Of a DNA stretch of 64,000 bases, positions 8,971 through 18,369 are shown piece after piece. A program made the position numbers and the translations under genes. Source of the DNA: Sphingobacterium spiritivorum. GTDB lineage: Bacteria > Bacteroidota > Bacteroidia > Sphingobacteriales > Sphingobacteriaceae. Every line of letters starts with the position of its first letter. The first letter of the stretch is position 1. The stretch spans positions 4,278,001 through 4,342,000 of the forward strand of contig NZ_CP068083.1 in assembly GCF_016725325.1 (NCBI RefSeq), read 5' to 3'. The notes under the pieces are model-generated. The model searched no databases. It saw only the letters and a list, made by a program, of their open reading frames with translations, and was not told where the DNA came from.

Positions 8971-11181
8971 TTAATTCTCCGATTCATATCGTGTCACTCC
9001 GGTTATTCCGCTGATATGTTTAAGGTTTTTAATCAGGTTATCCAACTGATCTGTATCGTTGACAAATACCATAATATTACCTTCAAAAATACCCTCATTA
9101 CTCGAAATAGAAAGGGAGCGGATATTAACCTTAAACTCCTGAGATATAACGGTTGTAATCTTATTGACCAATCCGACATCATCAATTCCAACTATACGTA
9201 ATCCGGTAAGGAAAGCCACGTTGTTGGAAGTAGAAGAAGCCCATTTAGCTTTTAAAATACGATATCCGTAGTTAGCCATCAGCTTAGACGCATTCGGGCA
9301 GCTGGTCCGGTGTATTTTTATGCCGTCATTTACAGTCAGAAATCCGAATACATCATCTCCCGGGATAGGATTACAACAAGGAGCCAGCGTATAGTCTACC
9401 TCCTGAAGATCATCCCCGATCAGCAGCGTATCCAGATCTTTCTTGTTTATTTTTTCTACTAATCCGCTGATGTGAGAGCTAAACTGGCTTGGCGAAGTAT
9501 CAATCAGTTTTTCACTTGCGGCATAATCGCGAAGATTTTTGATATCTATCGTTCCTTTGGCCACATTGTAAAACAGTTCCTGTGAACTCGGAAACTTAAA
9601 ATAATTGGAAATCTTATTGATATTATCGGTGTTATAGGTAATCTTTAACGATTTCAGTTTACGTTCCAGGATTTCCTTGCCATCTTCAGCAACACGTCGT
9701 TTTTCCTCTTTCAGAGACGAACGTATTTTAGACTTGGCTTTGGCTGTTACCACAAAATTTAGCCAATCCTCTTTTGGCACCTGTTTACCGGAGGTAATGA
9801 TCTCGACCTGATCTCCGTTCTGCAACTTATGACTCAGTGGTACGAGCTTGTGATTGACCTTTGCACCGATACAGGTAGCACCTATATCCGAATGTATTTC
9901 AAATGCAAAATCCAGTGCTGTGGCATCATTCGGCAACTGAATAAGGGTTCCTTTGGGCGTAAAAATAAAAATCTCATCAGAGAAAAGATTCATCTTAAAG
10001 TCATCCACAAAGTCCAGTGCATTTGAATCAGCACTGCTCAGTACATCTCTTACTTTCTGAATCCATTGATCCAGTCCGCTGTCCGAATTAGACTCTTTGT
10101 ATTTCCAATGGGCTGCAAATCCTTTTTCCGCAATTTCATTCATGCGTTTGGTTCGTATCTGCACCTCTACCCATTGACCACGTGGCCCCATTACAGTAGT
10201 GTGCAACGATTCGTATCCATTTCCTTTGGGAGAAGACACCCAGTCCCGCAGGCGATCCGGATTAGGTCTGTATAGGTCTGTTACAATAGAGTAGGCCTTC
10301 CAGCATTCTGTTTTCTCTTTTTCATAAGCCGTATCAATGATAATACGGATCGCAAACAAGTCATATACCTCTTCAAATGGGATAGACTTTTTCCGCATCT
10401 TATTCCAGATAGAATGGATAGATTTAGGGCGTCCGAATACTTCGGCTTTAATACCTTGTTCTTCCAGGATTTCTTTAACCGGTCCGACGAAATCCGAAAT
10501 AAATTTTTCACGCTCGGCTTTCTTTTCATTGAGCTTTTTCGCAATAAATTTATAGGTATCCGGATCCGTATATTTCATGGAAAGATCTTCCAGTTCGGAT
10601 TTAATTGCGTAGAGCCCTAATCTGTGTGCCAGCGGAGCATAAAGATAACTTGTTTCGGAAGCGATTTTTAACTGCTTGTCACGTGCCATAAACTCCATCG
10701 TCCGCATATTATGTAAGCGGTCTGCCAGTTTAATAAGTATAACACGTACATCGTCGGCCAGTGTCAGCAGCATTTTACGGAAGTTTTCCGCCTGCATAGA
10801 ACTGTTCGGATCGAATATTCCTGATATTTTGGTCAGGCCATCGATGATCCGGGCGACTTTCTTGCCAAACTGATCTTCGATTTCCTGTAAGGTGATGGCT
10901 GTATCTTCTACGACATCATGCAACAGTGCACAAACAATAGAGGTGGTACCAAGCCCGATCTCGTCTGCCGCGATTTTGGCTACGGCAATAGGGTGGAAAA
11001 TATAAGGCTCGCCCGATTTGCGGCGCATTTCCTTGTGACTTTCCAGAGCCAGATCAAATGCTTTACGTATCTCTTGTTTGTCACCGCGTTGTAAAGTCGG
11101 CTTGCACGCTCTCAATAAATCTCTATATCTTTTGCGAATTTCTTTGTTTTCAGCTTCAATATCAATCACATACTCTTTCAT
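8971..11181 (-). CDS. rsh: Bifunctional (p)ppGpp synthetase/hydrolase, RelA/SpoT family
   Basis: A 736-residue Rsh enzyme controlling the stringent response. The order is an HD hydrolase domain (HPIAVAKI at 63, ALLHDVVEDT with HD at 88-89, and ADRLHNM), a nucleotidyltransferase domain around 245-365 (YDLFAIRI, GYESLHTTVMGP, EVQIRT), a TGS domain around 410-470 (FTPKGTLIQLP), a zinc-finger-like region with CCNPIPGD and SCPNA, and a C-terminal ACT domain. Intact HD and ED motifs suggest the hydrolase is active. The gene is monocistronic or leads the fur gene 80 bases downstream, and it diverges from the DUF4294 gene. Confidence 0.95.
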   Translation of the reverse strand: MKEYVIDIEAENKEIRKRYRDLLRACKPTLQRGDKQEIRKAFDLALESHKEMRRKSGEPYIFHPIAVAKIAADEIGLGTTSIVCALLHDVVEDTAITLQEIEDQFGKKVARIIDGLTKISGIFDPNSSMQAENFRKMLLTLADDVRVILIKLADRLHNMRTMEFMARDKQLKIASETSYLYAPLAHRLGLYAIKSELEDLSMKYTDPDTYKFIAKKLNEKKAEREKFISDFVGPVKEILEEQGIKAEVFGRPKSIHSIWNKMRKKSIPFEEVYDLFAIRIIIDTAYEKEKTECWKAYSIVTDLYRPNPDRLRDWVSSPKGNGYESLHTTVMGPRGQWVEVQIRTKRMNEIAEKGFAAHWKYKESNSDSGLDQWIQKVRDVLSSADSNALDFVDDFKMNLFSDEIFIFTPKGTLIQLPNDATALDFAFEIHSDIGATCIGAKVNHKLVPLSHKLQNGDQVEIITSGKQVPKEDWLNFVVTAKAKSKIRSSLKEEKRRVAEDGKEILERKLKSLKITYNTDNINKISNYFKFPSSQELFYNVAKGTIDIKNLRDYAASEKLIDTSPSQFSSHISGLVEKINKKDLDTLLIGDDLQEVDYTLAPCCNPIPGDDVFGFLTVNDGIKIHRTSCPNASKLMANYGYRILKAKWASSTSNNVAFLTGLRIVGIDDVGLVNKITTVISQEFKVNIRSLSISSNEGIFEGNIMVFVNDTDQLDNLIKNLKHISGITGVTRYESEN

Positions 11182-11332
11182 AAACGTGCTGTAAAATTTT
11201 TAAGATACTTTAAATATTTTTATTAAATTAGGACAGAAAAAAGTACCTTTATATGGATATCTGTTTTCATTTGAATAAATGTAGTAAAATTATTTATCAG
11301 AATAAAAACAAAAGGCTTTTTTTGATGCAAAA

Positions 11333-11974
11333 ATGAAAATAATATATGTACCCGGATTTGTGCTTTTTCTGCTTCTTCCACTTTTTGGAAACGGGCAGAC
11401 ATTGATTAAACCTCAGTATGGTGGAGGTGAGCCGGAAGTGGTAGAGCATTATGCCACAACTACATTGGATGACGGAGAAGTAGTGCCCTGGTTTCCTATA
11501 CCGGAAGTGGTCGTGACGGGCAAACGTATATGGAGCAGTGAAGACGCAAAAAAAGAATATCTCAGACTAAGAAGAAATGTATTGCGTGTATTGCCTTATG
11601 CCATCTATGCACAAAAAAGATACGATCAGCTGGACAGAGATCTGGCAGTGGTCAATGATAAAAAAGAACAAAAAAGACTGATTAAAGCCTGCGAAGAAGA
11701 AATTAAGGAGAAGTTTACCAAGGAAATCAAAAATCTGTCTGTATCACAGGGTAAAATATTAATAAAACTGGTGGACAGACAAACCGGAAAAACCAGCTAT
11801 GACATGGTGAGAGAAATGAAAGGAGGACTTACTGCATTTTTCTATCAGGGTATCGCAAAAGTATTTGGTCACAATCTGAAAAGCACGTACGATAGTCAGG
11901 AAGATTTTGAGATCGAAAACATTATCAGAAGTTTTGAGAGAACGCGTCCGGTAGCATCTCCGCCGCTTCAGTAA
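11333..11974 (+). CDS. DUF4294 family secreted protein
   Basis: A 213-residue protein with an N-terminal signal peptide (hydrophobic VPGFVLFLLLPLFG, then NGQ). The body matches the DUF4294 pattern known from Bacteroidota: 'PEVVVTGKRIW', a stretch of charged helices ('YLRLRRNVLRVLPYA'), and 'KILIKLVDRQTGKTSYDMVREMKG'. The function is unknown; the protein is probably periplasmic. It diverges from rsh across 151 bases and is followed 13 bases later by a glutathione peroxidase gene, so the two may be co-transcribed. Confidence 0.88.
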   Translation: MKIIYVPGFVLFLLLPLFGNGQTLIKPQYGGGEPEVVEHYATTTLDDGEVVPWFPIPEVVVTGKRIWSSEDAKKEYLRLRRNVLRVLPYAIYAQKRYDQLDRDLAVVNDKKEQKRLIKACEEEIKEKFTKEIKNLSVSQGKILIKLVDRQTGKTSYDMVREMKGGLTAFFYQGIAKVFGHNLKSTYDSQEDFEIENIIRSFERTRPVASPPLQ

Positions 11975-11987
11975 AAAAATATAGCCT

Positions 11988-12479
11988 ATGCAATCTGTTT
12001 ACAATTTTCACGCTTTGGAGTTCAATGGCGAAAAAAAGTCATTGGAAGATTATCATGATAAAGTATTGTTAATTGTTAACACGGCGAGTAAATGTGTATT
12101 TACCAGTCAGTACAAAGCATTGGAACGACTTTATAAAAAATATAAGGATCAGGGTTTTGAAGTACTGGCCTTTCCTTCTAATAATTTTAATCAGCAAGAG
12201 CCGCTGACCGGACGCCGGCTGGAGACATTTTGTCGCCTGCAGCAGCAGGTTACCTTTCCCGTATTCAAACGAACACATGTAGTGGGAGAGTATGTAGATC
12301 CGCTATTTAAGTATCTGTCTCATAAAGAATTAAACGGATCTGTGAATGTCAAACCTTTATGGAATTTTCACAAATATCTCATTAACCGGAAAGGAGAGGT
12401 CGTGGATTTCTTTTATCCATTTACAGGGCCCAATTCTTCCCGCATTACGCGTAAAATCGAAGCACTCCTGAACGAATAA
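11988..12479 (+). CDS. Glutathione peroxidase-family thiol peroxidase
   Basis: A 163-residue cysteine-type Gpx. The peroxidatic cysteine is C36 in NTASKC; the usual next residues GFT are VFT here. The catalytic tetrad partners are visible as Q70 in FNQQEP and the tryptophan in PLWNFHKYLI. No signal peptide is present, so it acts in the cytoplasm. These enzymes reduce hydroperoxides, in bacteria usually with thioredoxin rather than glutathione. The next gene downstream, bshB1, makes bacillithiol, a plausible thiol pool in this organism. Confidence 0.93.
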   Translation: MQSVYNFHALEFNGEKKSLEDYHDKVLLIVNTASKCVFTSQYKALERLYKKYKDQGFEVLAFPSNNFNQQEPLTGRRLETFCRLQQQVTFPVFKRTHVVGEYVDPLFKYLSHKELNGSVNVKPLWNFHKYLINRKGEVVDFFYPFTGPNSSRITRKIEALLNE

Positions 12480-12538
12480 TGACACTGGAATGAAGGTGAA
12501 AATTGTATCTTTGTGCCGGATAATAATGATGTCATAAC

Positions 12539-13261
12539 ATGAAATTAGATTTATTGGTAATGACTGTTCATCCTGATGATGCCGAATTAGGAGCAGGAGG
12601 AACGATTGCAAAATACGTAGCTGAAGGTAAAAAAGTTGGTATTGTGGACTTGACCAGAGGCGAACTGGGCACGCGCGGAACAGCCGAGACACGGAGCAGA
12701 GAAGCTCAGGATGCAGCTGAAATATTAGGTGTAGCTGTCCGTGAAAATCTGGATTTGCGCGACGGTTTTTTCGAAAATAAAGAAATGGAACAACGGGAAA
12801 TTATAAAGTGTATCCGTAAATTCCAACCTGAGATTGTTATTACAAATGCCTTGTCTGATCGGCATCCGGATCACGGACGTGCGAGCCAGCTGGTCTATGA
12901 CGCCTTGTTTCTGGCAGGATTGCGTCGTATAGAAACAGAAATAGACGGCAAACCACAGGAAGCTTTTCGTCCCAGACTTTTGCTGCAATTAATACAAGAT
13001 CAGTATATAAGACCGGATGTGATACTGGATGTCACAGATTACTGGCATATTAAAGAAAAGGCTGTACTGGCCTATAAGACTCAGTTTAATTCTTCAGGTG
13101 GTGAGGATGATGAACCCCAAACTTATATCTCTAATCCGGATTTTATGAAATCTACAGAGGGTAGAGGAAAGGAATTCGGAAGAAATATCCAGGTGCAGTA
13201 TGCGGAAGGATTCACCAGTCGTAAAGTATTGGGGGTTACAGACTTATTTGAACTTATATAG
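12539..13261 (+). CDS. bshB1: Bacillithiol biosynthesis deacetylase BshB1
   Basis: A 240-residue zinc-dependent LmbE-like deacetylase. It carries the metal motif HPDDAE (residues 11-16), the TRGE-LGTRG segment that is diagnostic for the BshB1 branch, and HPDHGRAS in the middle. It removes the acetyl group from GlcNAc-malate in bacillithiol synthesis. Bacillithiol is the low-molecular-weight thiol of many Firmicutes and Bacteroidota. bshA and bshC are not in this window. A strong terminator follows, so it ends the transcript that may start at the DUF4294 gene. Confidence 0.93.
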   Translation: MKLDLLVMTVHPDDAELGAGGTIAKYVAEGKKVGIVDLTRGELGTRGTAETRSREAQDAAEILGVAVRENLDLRDGFFENKEMEQREIIKCIRKFQPEIVITNALSDRHPDHGRASQLVYDALFLAGLRRIETEIDGKPQEAFRPRLLLQLIQDQYIRPDVILDVTDYWHIKEKAVLAYKTQFNSSGGEDDEPQTYISNPDFMKSTEGRGKEFGRNIQVQYAEGFTSRKVLGVTDLFELI

Positions 13262-13307
13262 TTTCCGTAAAATTTTAACAGTTTCTAAAAGGAATCTGTA
13301 TCTTTAG

Positions 13308-13342
13308 GAGTCGCTTTTCAATAAAAAAAGCGACTCTTTTTT
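13308..13342 (+). terminator. Rho-independent terminator after bshB1
   Basis: The stem GAGTCGCTTTT (13308-13318) pairs perfectly with AAAAGCGACTC (13326-13336) and is followed by TTTTTT. It lies 47 bases after the bshB1 stop and just before dgkA. Confidence 0.9.
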
Positions 13343-13354
13343 GATCATAAAAGC

Positions 13355-13738
13355 ATGGGTAATCTGAATAATAAACTCAAATCTCGTGTAGCCAGTTTTG
13401 GCTATGCAATTAAAGGGCTTAAGGTATTATTCCGTGAGGAAACAAATGCACAGATACATGTACTGGCAGCAATTATTGCCGTTGTTTTGGGATTCTGGCT
13501 ACATATATCGGGAATGGAATGGATAGCTATTTGCCTGTGTATTGGTCTGGTTATCGCCACGGAAGCGCTCAATACCGCTATCGAACATATAGCCAATATG
13601 ATTACACTGGATCACCATCCTGGTATTGAACGTATAAAAGATATAGCAGCAGGCGCTGTACTGATTACTGCATGGACTGCCCTGATCGTCGGATTAATTA
13701 TCTTTTTACCAAAAATTTATAATCTGTTCCTTCTTTGA
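13355..13738 (+). CDS. dgkA: Diacylglycerol/undecaprenol kinase family membrane protein
   Basis: A 127-residue integral membrane kinase of the DgkA family. It has the cytoplasmic N-terminal amphipathic part (SFGYAIKGLKVLF-REE), then membrane helices at about residues 33-50, 55-72 and 97-122, and the signature EALNTAIEHIAN with the conserved glutamates. The enzyme phosphorylates diacylglycerol or undecaprenol at the inner membrane; substrate choice cannot be read from the sequence. The start is 12 bases after the terminator of bshB1, so the promoter must overlap that terminator region or lie in it. Confidence 0.92.
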   Translation: MGNLNNKLKSRVASFGYAIKGLKVLFREETNAQIHVLAAIIAVVLGFWLHISGMEWIAICLCIGLVIATEALNTAIEHIANMITLDHHPGIERIKDIAAGAVLITAWTALIVGLIIFLPKIYNLFLL

Positions 13739-13795
13739 TTATAAAAATATCCATCGTCAACCCGATTTACAAATTTGTTTTATTTCTTTTTAAGA

Positions 13796-13813
13796 TAAGC
13801 AATCGATTGCTTA
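13796..13813. promoter_or_regulatory. Perfect 18-base palindrome upstream of the receptor gene
   Basis: TAAGCAATCGATTGCTTA is its own reverse complement. It lies 119 bases before the start of the outer-membrane receptor gene and 57 bases after the dgkA stop. It may be an operator; no T-run follows, so a terminator is unlikely. Confidence 0.5.
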
Positions 13814-13904
13814 AAGTTAAATTTTTATAATTATTAATACTATATCTTAAATAATGTTAAATCTGATTCCGTAAATTACATCTTAGCACAAAAGCTGATA
13901 TATT

Positions 13905-13919
13905 TACGAATAATTCGTA
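13905..13919. promoter_or_regulatory. 15-base inverted repeat just upstream of the receptor start
   Basis: TACGAAT-A-ATTCGTA is a perfect seven-base inverted repeat with a one-base centre. It lies 13 bases before the start codon at 13933, where an operator could block initiation. Confidence 0.4.
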
Positions 13920-13932
13920 TAACCAAGCCTTT

Positions 13933-16734
13933 GTGATGATAAAATATGTACTCTTATTGTGGTTGACTTTATTGTGCCTGACACAGCTTTATGCACAACA
14001 CAATCCAAAAATTACAGGTGAAGTAATCGACATAAAAGATAAAGCCAAACTGGAAAAGGCTTCTGTCGTATTGCTTCGTTCCAGAGATTCTGTATTGCAG
14101 AGCTACGCCCGCACAGGCGAGAATGGTAAATTTTCCATAACCGCAAAAGATACAGGTGAGTACCTGTTGATCATAAACTATCCCCAATATGCCGATTTTG
14201 TAAAAAAGATACATATTCAGGAACAGGCCATTGATATCGGGGCAATAAGTATGTCTAAAACGGCTATTCTATTAGAGGAGGCTCAGGTAACTGGCCGTAT
14301 ACCTGTTGTGATAAAGGGAGATACGATTGAATATGACGCCGCCAGTTTTAAGGTTGAAGAAGGTTCGAAAGTAGAAGAACTGCTAAAAGTGCTTCCCGGA
14401 ATAACAGTGAATGCAGACGGATCTATTACAGCACAGGGAAAGACCGTAAAAAAAGTTCTTCTGGATGGAGAAGAATTTTTTGGAGACGACCCTACTTTAA
14501 TCACTAAGAATATCCGCTCAGATATGGTTTCTAAAGTTCAGGTTTATGAAAAGAAATCTGAAATGGCAACACGGACAGGTGTAGATGACGGGGAACGAAC
14601 ACAAACTATTGATATCCGTCTCAAGGAAGAAAGTAAAAAAGGTATGTTTGGGGAGTTGAAGGGCGGTATTGCTCCAGAAAAGTATTATTCGGGCTCTGCG
14701 GTCATTAATAAGTTTAAAGGAGCGCAAAAAATGGCCCTATTCGGAGTTACAGGTAACGAGGGCACGGTTGGATTAGGTTATTTTTCTAATCAGAGATTTG
14801 GTGTTGGCGGATCGGATGATTCTTCCTTTGAAGGAGGTGGAATTGTTATCCGGGCAGGGGGAGGAGATGAAGGGTTCAATGGAGAATATGCAGGTGGAGG
14901 GATCCCGACAGCCATAAACTCAGGAATTACATTCAGTGATAAGACGAAAGACAATAAACAAAAGATCAATTCCAATTACAAATATTCCCGACTGCAGGTA
15001 GATAATATCAGTTCATCGTTTAGCCGGGATGAGTTACCGTGATTTTCAAAAATTGAAAATAATACATCAAAGACCAGTAATCTGAATAATGGTCACCAGG
15101 CTGGATTACGGTATGATCTGGAACTGGATTCCAGCTCTAATATCACCTTTAATGTAGGGTATAAACTGAATAAAAGAGAGAATACTTCTTTTTCTGAAGG
15201 TCTGGAACAAACGCTGGAATACGAACCGATCAATAAAACGGAAGGCCGCTCATTCAATAAGAATACAAATGAAAATACCGACTTATCTGCCTATTACACT
15301 AAAAAGTTTAGAAAACCAAAACGTTCTCTTACGCTACGGATAGCTGGAAATATAACCAGGCAAAAGGATGAAAACCAGTATTTTTCCAGTGTGGAATACG
15401 TGAATCTGGATAGTCTTGACGTTATTGATCAATTCAAACGTAATTCAGTAAATAATGATCAACTGACTTCTTCTTTTAATTATTCCGAACCTTTGAGTAA
15501 GTCGATTACGGCAAATGTCGGCTACGAATATGCCTGGTATCAATCAAAAACACTGGAACAATCTTTTAACAAAGATCCGCTTACAGAGGAATATACAGAT
15601 CTCGATGAGAGCGTACTGAATGATTTAACTTATCACAATTACCGTAACACAGGTAATCTCGGCTTTAACTATATCGCTGATAAACTTACTGTTAGTATCA
15701 ACAACAGACTGACTTCGTCTGCTAATGTAAGAGATGACTATGGGGATCAATCTAAACTGGATGTGACGCAATTGTCGTATAATCCTAATGTTAACATCAA
15801 CTATAAGCTTAGTAAAAGTAAAAGTGTACGACTTAATTATTCCGGAAATACACTGCAACCTTCCTTAAGCCAGATAAAACCTTTGCGTCAGAATACAGAT
15901 CAAAGAACCGAATTTCTGCCTAATGAGGATTTAGAGGGAGGATACAGAAATAGCCTTTCCGCTTCCTTTAATTCGTACCGCCAACTCAAACAGCAATCCT
16001 TCTTCTTGAATGCAAGTATCGGAAATGTGGTGGACAATATCACTTCGTTTGTGACGCTAAATCCAACGACGGGGCAACGGACATTACAGTATGTAAATGT
16101 ATCCGATAAACAGAATTTCAATGCAAATATCTACGGATCGTTTTCTTTTACAGCGTTCAAAAAATTAGATTTGAAAGTGTCTCCGAGCCTTTCAGCCAGT
16201 TATAACAGGTCTTATAATTATGTGACGACTACTGCTTCGGAACCGGAGCTTAACCGCAGTGAGCGAATGAATTACTCTTTCGGTCTCGGAGTTTACAGAT
16301 ATGCTAAGACAGGGTTTAATTTTAATGTAAATCTCAGACCGGGTTTCAGCAAAATGAATTCAAGTATTCAGCCTCAGCTTAACAATAATGCCTTTACCAT
16401 CAGTAACTCCGGAACATTTAGTTATATCTTCCCTCAGGACTTTAAACTGAGTATTGATGTTAACCAAAATTACCAGGGAGCGACAGGTGTATACGCAAAA
16501 CCAATTCACAATATGTATGTGAATTCTTATGTATCCAAGAAGTTTTTCAAAGATAAAAGTCTGGAGACTCAGGTATCCGTCAACGACCTCTTTAATGAAA
16601 GAAATGGTATTAACAGAAGTCAAAGCGGCTCTACTTTTTTCGAAACTCAAAACAATGTCATAAATCGATTTTTTATGTTTAGAGTCATTTATAATTTTAC
16701 GACAATGAAGGGAGGCAGTAAAAATGAACAATAG
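13933..16734 (+). pseudogene. TonB-dependent-receptor-like outer-membrane beta-barrel protein, interrupted by one in-frame TGA
   Basis: Read through one stop, the gene would encode 933 residues. The parts are a signal peptide (LLLWLTLLCLTQLYAQ), a CarboxypepD_reg-like domain (ITGEVIDIKDKAKLEKA), a plug-like domain (VVIKGDTIEYDAASFKVEEGS, then LDGEEFFGDDP), a glycine-rich turn, and a long beta barrel ending in YNFTTMKGG. The single TGA at 15040-15042 falls after residue 369; the reading frame continues unchanged and barrel-like on both sides. Either the gene is a recent nonsense mutant, or there is a sequence error. The last 11 bases overlap the GLPGLI gene, a common partner of this receptor family. 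Confidence 0.85.
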
Positions 16735-17506
16735 ATTTGTATTTCTTGCTCTGCTTTTCTGTTTATTAATGGTAAAATGTGTTCAGGCACAATATGCCTT
16801 TTTTCCTGAAAACGGAACCATTACCTACGAGCGTAAGTTTCATCTGCATAATTATGTCAAGAATCAGCTCAAGAAATCTCAAAATTTGGGTGGGTATTCG
16901 GGCATCTATTTTGATGGTCTGTTGAAAAATTCACCTGCTGAGCTGATAACTAAAAATACCCTGAATTTTAATACTACGGAAACATTTTTTGAAAATGTTA
17001 AAGAAGACTTTCCGGCAAATCAACGCTATCTCCTGCAAAATCAGGAATATTACAGTGACACCAAAACATACAGTAATTTCAAAACAGGTACTTTTAAAAA
17101 ACTGCTGTCCTTTGGGGAAGACGAATTGCAGCTGGCAGACAGTATAGCTGAAATTAAATGGAAGTTTACAGATGAGTACCGAAATATTCTGGGATACGAT
17201 TGCAGACGTGTAAACGGAGTAATGCAAGACTCCGTCTATATTGTAGCCTTTTATACCCCTCAGATTCCTGTACCAGGAGGCCCGGAGTTAATAAATGGTC
17301 TGCCGGGAATGATACTTGGAGTGGCTATTCCGTCCTATAACCTAAATTATTTTGCAACTAAAGTAGAATTAAGTCAGGTGGCCGTGCCTGCTAACGTAAC
17401 AAAAAATAAAAAAGCTGTTCCTCAGACAAAGGCTGAGATTTCGAAGAAATTAAAGGAACTGATGAAATGGATGGGAAACAAAGATTTGCAACGGCTTTTC
17501 TTGTAG
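16724..17506 (+). CDS. GLPGLI family secreted protein
   Basis: A 260-residue exported protein with a signal peptide (FLALLFCLLMVKCVQA-Q). The family signature lies at about residues 180-200 as PGGPELINGLPGMILGVAI, which contains the near-name motif 'GLPGMIL'; the upstream block 'ILGYDCRRV' is also typical. These proteins are found beside OMP_b-brl-type receptors in Bacteroidota, and their function is unknown. The start overlaps the receptor gene by 11 bases, so translation is coupled. The C-terminus is short and basic, but no lesion is visible. Confidence 0.92.
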   Translation: MNNRFVFLALLFCLLMVKCVQAQYAFFPENGTITYERKFHLHNYVKNQLKKSQNLGGYSGIYFDGLLKNSPAELITKNTLNFNTTETFFENVKEDFPANQRYLLQNQEYYSDTKTYSNFKTGTFKKLLSFGEDELQLADSIAEIKWKFTDEYRNILGYDCRRVNGVMQDSVYIVAFYTPQIPVPGGPELINGLPGMILGVAIPSYNLNYFATKVELSQVAVPANVTKNKKAVPQTKAEISKKLKELMKWMGNKDLQRLFL

Positions 17507-17530
17507 CATCGATGGAGCTTTTCAGGACCT

Positions 17531-17566
17531 CTCTTAGCATAAGGGGATACCCCCTTGTGCTAAGAG
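17531..17566. terminator. Long hairpin between the convergent GLPGLI and pstB genes
   Basis: Arms CTCTTAGCATAAGGGG (17531-17546) and CCCCTTGTGCTAAGAG (17551-17566) pair with one G-T-type mismatch around a four-base loop. The right arm covers the pstB stop codon (17560-17562). There is no clear T-run on either side, so it may act as a transcript end barrier rather than a classic terminator. Confidence 0.65.
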
Positions 17567-18369
17567 ATAAAACCTTTTACATATTGTTGTGTCACCTCAT
17601 GTTTTGGATGCAGAAGTACCTGCTCTGTTTTTCCGAATTCCAGAATTTCTCCATTATATACGAATGCGATATAATCTGATACACGTCTGGCCTGTCTGAG
17701 AATGTGCGTTACAAGTACGATGGTGTAATCTTTTTTCAGATCGATCAGTAAGTTTTCAATAGTCTGTGTAGATACAGGGTCCAGAGCAGATGTGGATTCA
17801 TCTCCCAGAATAATTTCGGGCTCTACTGCCAAACCCCGTGCGAGGCAAAGGCGTTGTTGCTGACCAATAGATAGCCGTGTTGCTGATTGATCCAGCCGGT
17901 CTTTCACTTCTTCCCAGAGCCCGACATTACGTAATTGTGTTTCTACGATAAGTTTTAATTTTTTACGGTCTCTGGTTCCGTGTATACGTGGTCCGTAAGC
18001 AATATTGTCAAAAATAGACATCGGCAAGGGGAAAGGTCTTTGCGAGAGCAATCCCATTTTTTTCCGAATGTGTGTTACTTCAGCTCCTTTGGCATAGATA
18101 TCTTCCCCATTGACCAGTACTGATCCGGTGATATCTACACCTTCAATATCATCCAGTAGTCTGTTCAATGTCTTCAAAAGAGTGGTTTTACCACATCCGG
18201 AAGGTCCTATAATCGAAGTGACGGAATTATTAGGCAAAGCCAGATTGATATTCTTCAGAATATGATTGCCCTCTATGTACACATTGAGGTCTTTGATTTC
18301 CAGATGGGGACGGCTCAAGGTTGTTATATTTTGTGTTTCTTCTGTTTCGATTGAAGGATATGAGTGCAT
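17560..18369 (-). CDS. pstB: Phosphate ABC transporter ATP-binding protein
   Basis: A 269-residue ABC ATPase that powers high-affinity phosphate import. Walker A is GPSGCGKTT, the signature is LSIGQQQRLCLARGLA, and Walker B is IILGDESTSALDP, where serine replaces the usual proline of DEP. The H-loop is VTHILRQ. The PstB-type insert after Walker A (LNRLLDD-IEG) is present. It is the last gene of pstSCAB, and its first 46 bases overlap pstA. No phoU follows. Confidence 0.95.
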   Translation of the reverse strand: MHSYPSIETEETQNITTLSRPHLEIKDLNVYIEGNHILKNINLALPNNSVTSIIGPSGCGKTTLLKTLNRLLDDIEGVDITGSVLVNGEDIYAKGAEVTHIRKKMGLLSQRPFPLPMSIFDNIAYGPRIHGTRDRKKLKLIVETQLRNVGLWEEVKDRLDQSATRLSIGQQQRLCLARGLAVEPEIILGDESTSALDPVSTQTIENLLIDLKKDYTIVLVTHILRQARRVSDYIAFVYNGEILEFGKTEQVLLHPKHEVTQQYVKGFIS

